Shown piece by piece: positions 19,158 to 28,885 of a stretch of DNA of 64,000 bases. The notes beneath the pieces are model-generated. The model had not been told where the DNA came from. It saw only the letters and a list, made by a program, of their open reading frames with translations, and did no database searches. Position 1 is the first letter of the stretch; every line of letters begins with the position of its first letter. This DNA is from an uncultured Erythrobacter sp. (GTDB lineage: Bacteria; Pseudomonadota; Alphaproteobacteria; Sphingomonadales; Sphingomonadaceae), in NCBI RefSeq assembly GCF_947497915.1, contig NZ_CANMIJ010000001.1, positions 124,001-188,000 of the forward strand, read 5' to 3'. Made by a program: the position numbers and the translations under genes.

Positions 19158-20336
19158 ATGGCACATATTGCAACGATTCTTCTGCTGGGCTCAGGTGAAC
19201 TGGGCCGCGAATTTGTGATTTCGGCGAAAAGGCTGGGCGCGCGGGTTGTGGCCTGCGACGCTTATGACGATGCGCCTGCCATGCAGCTCTCCGATGCTCG
19301 AGAGGTCTTTTCCATGCTGGATGGCGATGCCCTGCGCAGCGCCGTGTTAAAGCATCAACCCGACTTTATCGTCCCTGAAGTCGAGGCGATCCGCACTGAG
19401 GTGCTTGCCGATCTTGAAAGCGAAGGCTTCAACGTAGTTCCCTCCGCCCGGGCGACACAGCTTACCATGAACCGCGATGCGATCCGTGATCTCGCTGCGC
19501 AAGAGCTAGGGCTGGTGACTTCGCGCTATCGCTATGCCGAAAGCTTCGAGGAAGTTCAGGAAGGTGCGCAGCACACGGGTTTCCCTTGTGTGATTAAACC
19601 GGTGATGTCGTCGTCTGGAAAAGGGCAAAGCAAAGTCGACAGCGCAGAAGGTTTAGAGGCGGCATGGGAATATGCTGTGGCTAATATGCGCGGAGACCGT
19701 GCGCGCGTCATCGTCGAAGAATTTATCGCTTTTGATTATGAAATCACACTCCTGACGATACGCCATAAAGCTGGTATCATTTTTTGCTCGCCAATCGGCC
19801 ACCGCCAAGAGCGCGGCGATTATCAGGAAAGCTGGCAGCCTGCTGCTATGGCCGATCCTGTGCTTGCAAAGGCGCAAGATATGGCAGCAAAAGTTGTCGA
19901 GGCATTGCAAGGAGATGGGCGCGGCTGGGGTCTATATGGGGTGGAATTCTTCGTACGCGGCGAGGACGTGATCTTCTCGGAATTGTCGCCGCGTCCGCAC
20001 GATACCGGGATGGTGACGTTGATCTCTCAGGATCTATCCGAATTTGATCTGCATGCCCGCGCGATTTTGGGTCTACCGGTTTTCGGTGACGAGCCAGCAA
20101 TCCCGTCTGCTTCGGCAGTAATTCTTGCTGACCGTGACAGCGACGATTTCGAATTTGAAGGCGTTGCCGACGCGCTGGGGATTGGCCCGAATGTCGATGT
20201 TCGTATCTTCGGAAAGCCTGTGACGCGGCCCTATCGCCGCATGGGCGTTACGTTGGCGACAAGCGAGGATACTGACGATGCGCGAGGTCTTGCGGCAGAA
20301 GCAGCCCGTACAGTGCGCATTGCCTATCGCGGCTGA
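19158..20336 (+). CDS. purT: Formate-dependent phosphoribosylglycinamide formyltransferase
   Basis: ATP-grasp enzyme that formylates GAR in purine synthesis using formate instead of 10-formyl-THF. 392 aa, normal length. The N-terminus ATILLLGSGELGREFVISAK and the stretch DFIVPEVEAIRTEVLADLE are PurT hallmarks, followed by the ATP-grasp core FPCVIKPVMSSSGKGQS, VIVEEFIAFDYEITLLTIR and VEFFVRGEDVIFSELSPRPH. Together with purU two genes downstream it forms a formate-making and formate-using pair. Confidence 0.96.
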   Translation: MAHIATILLLGSGELGREFVISAKRLGARVVACDAYDDAPAMQLSDAREVFSMLDGDALRSAVLKHQPDFIVPEVEAIRTEVLADLESEGFNVVPSARATQLTMNRDAIRDLAAQELGLVTSRYRYAESFEEVQEGAQHTGFPCVIKPVMSSSGKGQSKVDSAEGLEAAWEYAVANMRGDRARVIVEEFIAFDYEITLLTIRHKAGIIFCSPIGHRQERGDYQESWQPAAMADPVLAKAQDMAAKVVEALQGDGRGWGLYGVEFFVRGEDVIFSELSPRPHDTGMVTLISQDLSEFDLHARAILGLPVFGDEPAIPSASAVILADRDSDDFEFEGVADALGIGPNVDVRIFGKPVTRPYRRMGVTLATSEDTDDARGLAAEAARTVRIAYRG

Positions 20337-20355
20337 CCGCACTAATCGCTCAAAT

Positions 20356-21366
20356 ATGAGCACTTATCCAAAGAGCGCCGCCATGATGCGGCGCGGTATC
20401 GAATTTCTCGGCTGCGAAACGGCGATCCTGTGCGGCGCGATGAGCTGGGTGTCCGAACGCAGCCTCGTATCTGCAATTTCCAACGCTGGTGGATTTGGGG
20501 TGATCGCATGCGGTGCGATGACGCCCGACCTTCTCGACGGCGAGATCGCTGCGACCAAAGCGCTGACCGGCAAGCCGTTCGGCGTAAATTTGATTACGAT
20601 GCATCCGCAAATCTTTGAACTGATCGAAGTCTGCAAAAAACATAGCATTTCTCATGTTGTCCTAGCAGGCGGTATCCCGCCCAAAGGCAGCGTTGAAGCG
20701 ATCAAGGAATTCGGGGCCAAAGTGATCGTCTTCGCCCCCACGCTTGCTTTGGCGAAGAAGTTGCTTCGTTCTGGCGGCGACGCGCTTGTGATCGAAGGGA
20801 TGGAAGCCGGCGGCCATATTGGCCCCGTTTCGACCAGCGTTCTCGCTCAGGAATTCTTGCCAGAACTCGCCGAGGATCATGTTGTCTTCGTGGCAGGCGG
20901 CATCGGCCGCGGCGAAGCAATCGCGAGTTATCTTGAGATGGGTGCATGCGGCGTTCAACTGGGAACGCGCTTTGCATGCGCGAGCGAAAGCATCGCGCAC
21001 CCCGATTTCAAAAAAGCGTTCTTCCGCGCCAAGGCGCGCGATGCCGAGGCCAGCGTGCAAGTCGATCCGCGCTTGCCTGTCATTCCTGTGCGTGCACTCA
21101 AGAACAAAGGCACAGAGGAATTCACCGCCAAACAAATCGAGGTCGCGCAGCTCCTCAACCGCGAAGAAGTCGATATGGGCGAGGCTCAGCTGCAGATCGA
21201 GCATTATTGGGCAGGGGCGTTACGCCGCGCCGTTATTGATGGCGACATCGAGAATGGCAGCCTGATGGCTGGCCAAAGCGTCGGCATGGTGAAATCAGAA
21301 GAGCCAGTTGCCGACATCATCGCAGAGTTGATGCAGCAATGCGAAGCGGCACTCACAGGCAGGTGA
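20356..21366 (+). CDS. Nitronate monooxygenase / 2-nitropropane dioxygenase-like FMN enzyme
   Basis: 336-residue TIM-barrel flavoprotein: [57 protein letters not shown], and [20 protein letters not shown] with the flavin-binding GGHIG, then [20 protein letters not shown]. These features fit the nitronate monooxygenase/FabK superfamily; which substrate is used cannot be told. The ATG at 20356 begins the family sequence; a longer frame from 20278 overlaps purT and is rejected. It sits between purT and purU, two bp before the latter. Confidence 0.88.
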   Translation: MSTYPKSAAMMRRGIEFLGCETAILCGAMSWVSERSLVSAISNAGGFGVIACGAMTPDLLDGEIAATKALTGKPFGVNLITMHPQIFELIEVCKKHSISHVVLAGGIPPKGSVEAIKEFGAKVIVFAPTLALAKKLLRSGGDALVIEGMEAGGHIGPVSTSVLAQEFLPELAEDHVVFVAGGIGRGEAIASYLEMGACGVQLGTRFACASESIAHPDFKKAFFRAKARDAEASVQVDPRLPVIPVRALKNKGTEEFTAKQIEVAQLLNREEVDMGEAQLQIEHYWAGALRRAVIDGDIENGSLMAGQSVGMVKSEEPVADIIAELMQQCEAALTGR

Positions 21367-21367
21367 C

Positions 21368-22234
21368 GTGCCTAGACCGCTAATTCTGACGCTCAGCTGC
21401 GGTGACCAGCCCGGCATTACCGCGCGGGTTACAGGCTTTCTGTTTGAGCGCGGCTGCAACATTCTCGACGCCCAGCAATTCAATGATCGGGCAAGTGAAG
21501 GTGGCGGTGACCGCTTCTTTATGCGGGTTGCATTTGATCCAACAGGGACGAGCGCGGATAGCCTGCGCAAGGCATTCGCGAAATTCGCCGCTGGTTTTGC
21601 GATGGATTGGAAAATAGCGGCGCAAGACCGTCCACGCCGCGTCATTATCATGGTCAGCAAGTTCGATCACTGCCTTGTCGACCTGCTGTATCGTTGGCGC
21701 ACGGGCGAACTGAATATCGATCCCGTGGCGATCATTTCTAACCATCCTCTCGAAGCGACGACGGATATCGACCTTGGCAATATTCCGTTCCATCACTTGC
21801 CTGTCACCAAAGATACGAAGGCAGATCAGGAAACAATGGTGCGGCGGATCGCTGAAGAAACGGACGCCGAGCTGGTGGTGCTAGCGCGCTATATGCAGAT
21901 ATTCTCCGATGAGCAGTCCGCACATTTTTCCGGACGTTGCATCAACATCCATCACAGCTTCCTGCCTGGTTTCAAAGGTGCGCGGCCATACCATCAGGCC
22001 CATGAGCGCGGCGTCAAAATCATCGGCGCGACCGCGCATTTTGTGACGGCGGACCTAGATGAAGGGCCGATCATCCATCAGGATGTCGAGCGTATCACGC
22101 ATGCCGATAGCGCTGCTGACCTTGTGCGCAAAGGCCGCGATATTGAGCGCCGGGTGCTGGCGGAAGCGGTACGATTGTTCGTTCAGGAACGGGTGCTCCC
22201 GAACGGTGGCCGAACGGTCGTCTTCCGCGGTTAA
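21368..22234 (+). CDS. purU: Formyltetrahydrofolate deformylase
   Basis: Hydrolyses 10-formyl-THF to THF and formate. An N-terminal ACT domain ([20 protein letters not shown]) is followed by a formyltransferase-like domain with the catalytic Asn/His/Asp set: [20 protein letters not shown] (Asn, His) and [20 protein letters not shown] (Asp). 288 aa, GTG start at 21368 immediately after the preceding stop. The stop shares bases with that of the convergent PQQ dehydrogenase gene (TTAA). Confidence 0.96.
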   Translation: MPRPLILTLSCGDQPGITARVTGFLFERGCNILDAQQFNDRASEGGGDRFFMRVAFDPTGTSADSLRKAFAKFAAGFAMDWKIAAQDRPRRVIIMVSKFDHCLVDLLYRWRTGELNIDPVAIISNHPLEATTDIDLGNIPFHHLPVTKDTKADQETMVRRIAEETDAELVVLARYMQIFSDEQSAHFSGRCINIHHSFLPGFKGARPYHQAHERGVKIIGATAHFVTADLDEGPIIHQDVERITHADSAADLVRKGRDIERRVLAEAVRLFVQERVLPNGGRTVVFRG

Positions 22235-24396
22235 CGCTTCGCCACTTCCTCCGGTCTTTCCATCGCCTTGTCCTGATTTGCGCGGAAGATCACATATTCG
22301 CGGATCGCCTGAATCTCATCCTTACTCAGCGATTCAGCGAAGGAGACCATGCCGTTGTCCTTCAGGATCCCTCCATGCACGACTGCATCCCAAGCGCTCG
22401 CATTGCCGAGAGACCCCGCACGGCGCAGGTCAGGCAGCACAGTTGAACCGACCGCAGCAGGAGCGTGGCATACGGCGCAGTAGCGCGCGTATTTCTCTGC
22501 GCCGAGTGCAATCGTTTCGGCATTCGCGCGGCTAGGCGGCGGATCGAGAGGCAGGCTCGCAAGCTCCAATTCGTCTGGGAGTTCGCCATCCGCGCCCAGC
22601 TTAAAGACGAGCAATCGAGAGACATTGCGCACGGGCGCTTTATCTTTCAGCAGTTCGCCATCGACTGTGATCGCGTATGCGCCGCCCCAACCGGCCAAGA
22701 CAGCAACATATTGCTCGCCATCGACGGTGTAAGTGATGGGAGGGGCGACAACTCCTGTTTGCGCGCCAAAGCTCCACAATTGCTCGCCTGTGGCCGCGTT
22801 ATAGGCGTTAAATTCACTGCCAGCTGTTCCTTGGAACACAAGGCCGCCGCCTGTCGCCAACAATCCGCCATTCCATGGCCCGGGATGTTCGACGGTCCAT
22901 TTGGCTTCCTGAGCAACAGGGTCCCAAGCGACGAGCATGCCGCGCAATGTCCCGGCGACTTCGCGGCGAATGCCGAGGTCTGGCGGCAGATCCCCTGCGC
23001 CAAGATCAAATCCAACGTTGAAGCCGCGCGCACGATCTGGCTTCCAGTTTTCCTCCGGAGCATAGACCATGCCCGCTTCGAATGCAGGAATGTAAACCAG
23101 GTTCTCATCCGGATGATACGCCATCGGATGCCAATTGTGCCCACCCAGCGCGCCCGGCGTAACAATCGCTGGCTGACCTGTTTTATCGATCCGCGTTTCC
23201 GGGTTTTCGATCGGGCGGCCTTCGTCATCGATGCCGGTTGCCCAATTGACAGCAACATAAGGCTCGCCGCTTATGAACTCGCCAGTCGCGCGGTCGATCA
23301 CGTAGAAAAAGCCGTTCTTTGGTGCCTGCATCAGCACCTGACGCTCTTCGCCCTCGATTTCCATGTCCGCGAGAATGATATGCTGAGTAGCGGTGTAATC
23401 CCAGGTTTCGCCTGGAGTGGTCTGGTAATGCCAGACATATTCGCCGGTATCAGGCCGGATCGCGACTATGCTGGATAAATAAAGGTTGTCGCCCTCGCCG
23501 GTGCCATCTTCACCGGGCGAGCGGTAAGCTCGGTTCCACGGGCTGCCATTGCCAACGCCGATATAAAGCAGGTTGAGATCGGGGTCATAGGCCATCGAGT
23601 CCCAAACAGTGCCGCCGCCGCCAATGGCGTCATTTCCGGCAAGCACATCGGTGTTCCATGTTTCTGCAGCATCTTGGAGATATTGCGGACTTTCGCCGCC
23701 CTCATTGCCATCCGGTACGGTGTAGAACCGCCATAGCTCGCTGCCGTCATTCACATCATACGCGGCGATATAGCCTCGCACGCCGAATTCGGCTCCGCCA
23801 TTGCCGATGATGACTTTGCCATCAATGACGCGCGGAGCGCCTGTGACGGTGTAGCTTTGCTCTTGATCGACAGTGACGGTTTCCCATTTCACATCGCCTG
23901 TTTCGCGGTCCAGCGCGACGAGACGTCCATCAAGTGTGCCGAGGAAGAGACTGTCTCCGTAGGCTGCTAGGCCTCGATTGACGGTGTCACAGCAGGCTTT
24001 GACAGCAGTTTCGCCTGGCACCTCAGGGTCATAATCCCAAAGCGGTTCTCCGGTCGCAGCATTGAAAGCTTTCACCTTGCTCCACGCTGTCGTGAGGTAA
24101 AGCTTGCCGTCCATGACGAGCGGTGTCGCCTCTTGCCCGCGTGCCGTGTCCATATCGGCGAACCATGCGAGGCCGAGATCGCCAACATTCTCAGCATTGA
24201 TCTGATCTAGTGGAGAGAAACGCTGCTCTGAATATGTCCGGCCATGTGTGATCCAGTTGGCATCATCGCTATTGGCGCCGACAAGCATGGCGCTCGTGAT
24301 TCCGCCATCGCTGCCCGCGCCCAACATTTCGTCGCAAGCCGCCACAGATAACGCGCCTAGCGCAAGGGCGGGCAGGGCCCATTTTATCATCGACAT
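22231..24396 (-). CDS. PQQ-dependent quinohemoprotein alcohol dehydrogenase, lipoprotein form
   Basis: 721-residue periplasmic dehydrogenase with an eight-bladed PQQ propeller and a C-terminal cytochrome c domain (haem site YCAVCH, about residue 640). The vicinal disulfide cysteines that stack on PQQ are C135-C136 (VKACCDTVN). The catalytic aspartate region reads TWDYTATQ (331-338), with Thr rather than Asp two positions after the catalytic Asp; by family knowledge the extra Asp marks lanthanide-type (XoxF) enzymes, so this looks calcium-type. The N-terminus ends in a lipobox (LSVAAC, C21), suggesting membrane anchoring. GGGAGAG precedes the ATG. Divergent from the DLH-like gene. Confidence 0.93.
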   Translation of the reverse strand: MSMIKWALPALALGALSVAACDEMLGAGSDGGITSAMLVGANSDDANWITHGRTYSEQRFSPLDQINAENVGDLGLAWFADMDTARGQEATPLVMDGKLYLTTAWSKVKAFNAATGEPLWDYDPEVPGETAVKACCDTVNRGLAAYGDSLFLGTLDGRLVALDRETGDVKWETVTVDQEQSYTVTGAPRVIDGKVIIGNGGAEFGVRGYIAAYDVNDGSELWRFYTVPDGNEGGESPQYLQDAAETWNTDVLAGNDAIGGGGTVWDSMAYDPDLNLLYIGVGNGSPWNRAYRSPGEDGTGEGDNLYLSSIVAIRPDTGEYVWHYQTTPGETWDYTATQHIILADMEIEGEERQVLMQAPKNGFFYVIDRATGEFISGEPYVAVNWATGIDDEGRPIENPETRIDKTGQPAIVTPGALGGHNWHPMAYHPDENLVYIPAFEAGMVYAPEENWKPDRARGFNVGFDLGAGDLPPDLGIRREVAGTLRGMLVAWDPVAQEAKWTVEHPGPWNGGLLATGGGLVFQGTAGSEFNAYNAATGEQLWSFGAQTGVVAPPITYTVDGEQYVAVLAGWGGAYAITVDGELLKDKAPVRNVSRLLVFKLGADGELPDELELASLPLDPPPSRANAETIALGAEKYARYCAVCHAPAAVGSTVLPDLRRAGSLGNASAWDAVVHGGILKDNGMVSFAESLSKDEIQAIREYVIFRANQDKAMERPEEVAKR

Positions 24397-24506
24397 TTGG
24401 TATCTCTCCCTCTTACGACGTATGTTGCCGTGTCATTCGCTACTTGTCCATCGGTAAGCAGGCGGCTTAGTGTGCTTCGTGAAACCGAACTGCAGGAGCG
24501 ATGACA

Positions 24507-25391
24507 ATGTGCGATGAGGCGAAACTGAAAGTCTGGGCTAAGGACGCGATCAGCAGGCGCCAATTCGGCGTATTCGCAGGTGCTGCCGCTGTCGCAGCCT
24601 GTGCGCCGACAACGGGGAGCGACGGCGAAGAGCTACCCAGCAATTTCGCGATGATCAGCGATGCCGTCTCATTCCCTACGCGAGACGGCACGATGGACGG
24701 TTTTCTCGTTTACCCAGAAAAAGGCGAGCAATACCCAGCTGTCATCCTTTGGCCTGATATTGCCGGTGTGCGCCAATCTAAGTTGGCGATGGCGATGCGT
24801 CTTGCGAGTGAAGGCTATGCAGTGCTTGTCGTAAATCCGTATTACCGCGATGTCGCTGGCGAGCAGTTCTCCGACTTTGCCGCGTTCATCGAAGCTGATG
24901 GTTTCTCGAAAGTTGGCCCATGGCGCGAAAAGCTGAGCGCGGATGCGATTCAACGCGACGCGCAAAGCATTGTCACATGGCTCGACGCGCAAAAGCAGGT
25001 CGACACATCAAGAGGGATTGGCACACAAGGGTATTGCATGGGTGGCCCGTTCACCGTGTGGAGCGCAGCGGCGGTGCCTGATAGGATTAAAGCCGCCGCC
25101 AGTTTTCACGGCGGAGGATTGGTGCGCGAGGGCGACCCGATGAGCCCGCACAATCTGATCGGCAATGCTGAGGCGTCATTTCTGATCGCGGTAGCGCAAG
25201 ATGACGATGCTGTTTCGCCGGATGTCAAAACAACTTTCGCCGAGGCAGCTGATACTGCAGGCAGGCCGACGTTAGTCGAAGTCTATGCCGGTGATCATGG
25301 CTGGACTGTGCCGGATAGCCCTGCATATGCCGAGCCTGCTGCTGAGAAAGCCTATGCCGATCTTCTGACGCTCTATTCGGAAAACCTGTAA
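24507..25391 (+). CDS. Dienelactone-hydrolase family protein, Tat-exported lipoprotein
   Basis: 294-residue alpha/beta hydrolase. The N-terminus has a twin-arginine motif (SRRQFG, 16-21) followed by a hydrophobic stretch and a lipobox (AVAAC, C32), so it is probably a Tat-exported lipoprotein. The catalytic triad of dienelactone hydrolases is visible: nucleophile C177 in GYCMGG, acid D232-D234 region (AVAQDDDAV) and H264 (GDHGWTV). I choose the ATG at 24507 because AGGAG is 8 bp upstream; the ATG at 24501 is only 2 bp from it. The substrate is unknown. It is divergent from the PQQ dehydrogenase with about 110 bp between. Confidence 0.9.
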   Translation: MCDEAKLKVWAKDAISRRQFGVFAGAAAVAACAPTTGSDGEELPSNFAMISDAVSFPTRDGTMDGFLVYPEKGEQYPAVILWPDIAGVRQSKLAMAMRLASEGYAVLVVNPYYRDVAGEQFSDFAAFIEADGFSKVGPWREKLSADAIQRDAQSIVTWLDAQKQVDTSRGIGTQGYCMGGPFTVWSAAAVPDRIKAAASFHGGGLVREGDPMSPHNLIGNAEASFLIAVAQDDDAVSPDVKTTFAEAADTAGRPTLVEVYAGDHGWTVPDSPAYAEPAAEKAYADLLTLYSENL

Positions 25392-25409
25392 GCAATAGGC
25401 TGCGCAGCG

Positions 25410-26375
25410 TTACCCCACCGCGCGGTCTTTCGCCCGATCATTGCTCCGGCCAAAGCGGCCAAATTTGCGGTACCGTGTCATCCACTTGTCGAGGAACAGC
25501 CCTAGCGGACGAGGTTCAATACCCAACTCCGCGAATGTCCGGTGCTCGCCTGAAACGGTGCTACCCGGTTTGAGTAAGGTCCACTGATCCTTGCTCATCG
25601 GAGTACCAGGCAGACTTGCGAACAACGACGACATACCATCCGGCATCGCGATGAAGCGGCGGCTGCGTCCCTGCGCGGCAGCGATCCGCTCATTGATCTC
25701 CATCATGGTGAGCTGTTCAGGCCCGCCCAATTCATAGATGTGCCCGCCATGTTCGGCAGGGTTTTCGAGCGCGACTGCGATCGCTTCGGCCACGTCATCC
25801 GCAAACACGAGCTGCAATTTTGCTTCGGGGCCGAACACTGGAAGGACAGGCATCATCTCGATCATTTGGCCGAACATGTTGAGGAAATTATCGTCTTTCC
25901 CAAACACAATCGAAGGCCGCATGATCGTCGCTTCGGGGAAGGCCTCAAGCACGTTCGCTTCGCCTTGCGCTTTGCACCGTGCATATGCTGCACTTGAATT
26001 TTCGTCTGGCCCAATGGCGCTAACGTGGACGAACCCTCTGAGCCTGTTCTGTTTGGCAATACGAGCCATAGTGCCCGGGGCTTTCCCCATCAGCTCTTCG
26101 AGATCACCCGCGAAGTCACCAACAAGATTCACAGCGTAATCTGCGCCATGCAATGCTGCTGCAACGCTTTCCTCTTTAGTGATGTCGCAGCGCGCGAATT
26201 GCAGCTGACCCAAATCGGCGAGTGGTTGCAAAGAGTGCGCTTTTTCGGGATTTCGGCTGGCAATGCGCAAACGCGCGCCGCGCTCCAAGAGGCTCTGTGC
26301 AACGTAATTGCCGATGTAACCGCCGCCGCCAAAAACAGTGACGAGCTTTTCAGAAAGAGGTGAAGTGTTGGCCAT
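25410..26375 (-). CDS. NDUFA9-like NAD(P)-binding oxidoreductase
   Basis: 321-residue atypical short-chain dehydrogenase of the NDUFA9/complex-I-associated group. It starts KLVTVFGGGGYIGNYVAQSL (Rossmann motif), then VNLVGDFAG, RGFVHVSAIGPDENSSAAYA, CKAQGEANV, IMRPSIVFGKDDNFLNMFGQ, and VFADDVAEAIAVALE, all typical of the family. In bacteria these proteins are often linked to electron-transport or quinone binding without proven function. The ORF extends upstream to 26429 but the family start corresponds to the ATG at 26375; ATG 26399 is an alternative. Confidence 0.88.
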   Translation of the reverse strand: MANTSPLSEKLVTVFGGGGYIGNYVAQSLLERGARLRIASRNPEKAHSLQPLADLGQLQFARCDITKEESVAAALHGADYAVNLVGDFAGDLEELMGKAPGTMARIAKQNRLRGFVHVSAIGPDENSSAAYARCKAQGEANVLEAFPEATIMRPSIVFGKDDNFLNMFGQMIEMMPVLPVFGPEAKLQLVFADDVAEAIAVALENPAEHGGHIYELGGPEQLTMMEINERIAAAQGRSRRFIAMPDGMSSLFASLPGTPMSKDQWTLLKPGSTVSGEHRTFAELGIEPRPLGLFLDKWMTRYRKFGRFGRSNDRAKDRAVG

Positions 26376-26449
26376 GATCGTGTGATCCCGTGCGCTCATG
26401 AGTTTCGTAACGTGGTGCCAATGCTTCAATGCAGCGCGCGGGGCAAGCG

Positions 26450-26479
26450 TTCCTGCGTATCAATCACACATTCCTGCGT
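26450..26479. repeat. Two 9-bp direct repeats spaced by two helical turns
   Basis: TTCCTGCGT occurs at 26450-26458 and again at 26471-26479, a 21-bp period, within the 282-bp gene-free stretch 26376-26657 upstream of the NDUFA9-like gene. The spacing would place both copies on one face of DNA, as for a tandem regulator site. The rest of the stretch shows no convincing gene, hairpin or promoter. Confidence 0.3.
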
Positions 26480-26657
26480 CCGATTGACGCAGTAAGACCA
26501 ATGCGGAAATCGCCATTGGCCTGCCCTAGCATAGCGGCGAGCTTTCATCATTCGCCGCGTCGTACGCCCGGTCTGCGGAATTGGAAAGCTGGCTAGCTGC
26601 TGGGTCTTAAATTCTGAAGAGCGTTGCGGTTCGTCTCCTCTTTCGCACTTCAAGGCG

Positions 26658-27377
26658 TCAGCAGCGCCCCTCTATCACTGCCTGCATTGCTCTTCCTGTA
26701 TCCTGATCTCGCTTCATCAGCTGAGCGCTAACGTCGTTCAGAGAGCCGCAGGTGAAACTGGCATTCCGCGCTATTGCCCTATTTGTGATTTTGACGAATG
26801 CATCCGCCGGAAGAACGCGTATCCCTCGACGTAAGAAAGTGTCTGGCCACCGTTCACTTCCACTCACAATATCAATGAGTGTTTGTGTCGCTGGACTGTC
26901 TGGTGGCGCAAATAAGGTCGCGCCCAGCTCGATTAGGAGTGCGTCTTCTGTCCGGTTTTGCAGAAACAAAGCGGTATATCGCTTTGCTGCTTCGGCTTCA
27001 TCGCCCGCAGCTAGCGCCAGCCGGAGCATAGCCTCTTGCGCTGCCGGATCTCGCCAACCGCGTTTTGCTGCAATCTGGATCGTTAGAAAACCCTCATCCG
27101 TTTGACCTGCTGCAAATTGAGCCTGCGCGAGAAGGCGCAGCGACTCTGCGGGGATCGGACGGCGTTCAACAAGTAGCTTCGCCTCTTCGACTGCGGCGTT
27201 CGCTTCTTCAGCTCTCAGAGCTCTTGCTGCTATCTGCGCCTGAGCAAATCCGCGTGCGGGTGGCGGCACTGTTTTGGATAGAGCGGGTATAGAAGCAGAT
27301 TGTCGATCAAGCTGCAGGGCAGCAGTGACAGCCGCAACCAAGAGCAAAGCTGCATACCAGATCAGGCGGCCAATCAT
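26658..27377 (-). CDS. TPR-like membrane-anchored protein linked to O-antigen ligase gene
   Basis: 239 residues with an N-terminal membrane anchor (LIWYAALLLVAAVTAALQL) and an Ala-rich helical body resembling TPR repeats (ESLRLLAQAQFAAGQTDEGF, then LRLALAAGDEAEAAKRY). The Cys-containing end (NASFTCGSLNDV...EGRC) may form a disulfide. It overlaps the end of the O-antigen ligase gene by 4 bp, so the two are translated together; TPR proteins often accompany such ligases or polymerases. No precise function can be given. Confidence 0.8.
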   Translation of the reverse strand: MIGRLIWYAALLLVAAVTAALQLDRQSASIPALSKTVPPPARGFAQAQIAARALRAEEANAAVEEAKLLVERRPIPAESLRLLAQAQFAAGQTDEGFLTIQIAAKRGWRDPAAQEAMLRLALAAGDEAEAAKRYTALFLQNRTEDALLIELGATLFAPPDSPATQTLIDIVSGSERWPDTFLRRGIRVLPADAFVKITNRAIARNASFTCGSLNDVSAQLMKRDQDTGRAMQAVIEGRC

Positions 27378-28801
27378 TGATCATCCTCCGCGCTTGGCGT
27401 GCCAATTCTCGAAACGAGCAAGAGGGCAAAACTGCCAACCGCCAACATCGCTTGATTGCGCAGCGGATAGTCCGTGACGGATTGGATTGCGATTGCGAGT
27501 AAGATCGCAGCTGCGCCCCAGCCGGTCCAGTTCAGTTCACTGTTCCGAGCACGCCATGCGAACCACCCCAGTGCAACAAGCCACAAAGCAACAAGCGCAA
27601 GGCCGGGCAGACCAGCTTCGATCGCAATCTCAAGATAATCGTTATGAGCACGCCCTGCGCGGCGCTCGGTTGCGTTTTCAAGCGACTCATCGACTTGGAA
27701 TACTTCATCGAAAGTGCCCATCCCAGAGCCCGCCGGCCAGTACCGTTTCACTGTGTAGGCGCTATCTTCCCAAATATAGGCGCGCGCATCGCTTTGGCTT
27801 TGAAACCGCTCCATAGTATCCGCAACCCGGCCGGGTGCGACAGTCAGTACCGTAGCAATTGCACCAAGCGCGATCAGGAACGAGCCCAACATTACAAGCC
27901 ATCCGCGCCTGCTCATGGTGGCCTCGAAATGGCGGCTACTATGCCAATGGGAAATAGTCCGAAGCCCTGCGAGGGCCAAAGGAATAGCAGTAAGAACAAG
28001 GGCTGTTCGCGACCTGGTCAACACCACAGCGATTATCAGCAGAACGCCTATCGAAACCCGCACTATCATCGCGGCTGGGTGTTGCTGGGGAGAGGGGAGC
28101 GTTACTGCGAGGCACAGGCTTGCGACCAAAAACAGCCCTGTCGAATTACGATTTGCGAAGGTGCCGTACAAAATTTCGGTTGAAACGGGCGAAGAGTAAA
28201 GAACTGCAGAGGCTCCTCCAGACAGAACCTGCGGGATACCAATCAGCACATTCGCAAGGCCTAGGCCCACAATCACCCATCCTAGCATGACCAATTGGCT
28301 CTTGCGCAGATTCCAACCTGCCATCAGCAGCGCGAGCGGCACGGTCAATCCTGTCATGGCGACAGCTGTTCTGATAGGGTCAACGCTTGCCGATGCCCAA
28401 CCGGAATGGCCCGTTAATGCGAAGGATTGCTGAACGAGGTCCCGTCCTGGAAGTGTCGTCCATACGCTTTCTGGGAGTGGTATCAGTTGGGCGAGCGGCA
28501 ACACCACCGTCAAAGTTAGCAGTAATTTCAAGAACATCGGTGCGTGTCGCCAAAAACTCGCGGCAGATGGCGTACGAATGGCAAGAACCGTCAGGGCCGC
28601 CAGTTGGACGATCAGGTTGGCGATGCCATGTCTCACGCCGCCGCCACCAACGATGATGGCCAGACACAACAGTGCGGCAACAAAGACCATAGGCCACGGG
28701 CCAAACCGCGCGCCGTCGACTGCGTCGGTATCGTTGAGCAAGACGCCTTTCGTTGGTCTGCTAGATCTTGAGTGTATCAGACGGGTCATCGACGGATGCA
28801 T
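27374..28801 (-). CDS. O-antigen ligase / Wzy-type membrane protein
   Basis: 475-residue protein with about 10-12 membrane segments and a large periplasmic loop containing the conserved ligase pattern RAHNDYLEIAIEAGLPGLAL, preceded by WPAGSGMGTFDEVF. This is the Wzy_C domain found in O-antigen ligases and polymerases that join or extend lipid-linked glycans in the periplasm. The first 35 residues are polar and weakly supported, so a downstream start is possible. A hairpin terminator-like structure lies just before the start (28806-28843). It begins the minus-strand edge of the polysaccharide region. Confidence 0.88.
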   Translation of the reverse strand: MHPSMTRLIHSRSSRPTKGVLLNDTDAVDGARFGPWPMVFVAALLCLAIIVGGGGVRHGIANLIVQLAALTVLAIRTPSAASFWRHAPMFLKLLLTLTVVLPLAQLIPLPESVWTTLPGRDLVQQSFALTGHSGWASASVDPIRTAVAMTGLTVPLALLMAGWNLRKSQLVMLGWVIVGLGLANVLIGIPQVLSGGASAVLYSSPVSTEILYGTFANRNSTGLFLVASLCLAVTLPSPQQHPAAMIVRVSIGVLLIIAVVLTRSRTALVLTAIPLALAGLRTISHWHSSRHFEATMSRRGWLVMLGSFLIALGAIATVLTVAPGRVADTMERFQSQSDARAYIWEDSAYTVKRYWPAGSGMGTFDEVFQVDESLENATERRAGRAHNDYLEIAIEAGLPGLALVALWLVALGWFAWRARNSELNWTGWGAAAILLAIAIQSVTDYPLRNQAMLAVGSFALLLVSRIGTPSAEDDQ

Positions 28802-28805
28802 TCCC

Positions 28806-28843
28806 CAAAAGAAAAGCGCACGCGCCGGGTAGGCTGTGCGCTT
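28806..28843 (-). terminator. Terminator-like hairpin between the small exported protein and the O-antigen ligase gene
   Basis: Read on the minus strand, a perfect 8-bp stem AAGCGCAC...GTGCGCTT (plus-strand arms 28814-28821 and 28836-28843) with a 14-nt GC-rich loop is followed by TTTTCTTTT-like sequence. It lies after the stop of the 94-residue exported protein and ends only about 5 bp before the ligase start, so it may act as a terminator or attenuator. Confidence 0.7.
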
Positions 28844-28885
28844 ATCACTTAAGCAATGCTATGCGAGCGGCGCAATGCCGCCCGA

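Noticed and set aside
22465..23478. 337-codon plus-strand frame opposite the PQQ dehydrogenase gene
   Set aside because: Antisense shadow of a well-supported gene; no domains or ribosome site.
26426..26653. 75-codon minus-strand frame upstream of the NDUFA9-like gene
   Set aside because: Low-complexity Arg-rich product without ribosome site or family resemblance; more likely non-coding.
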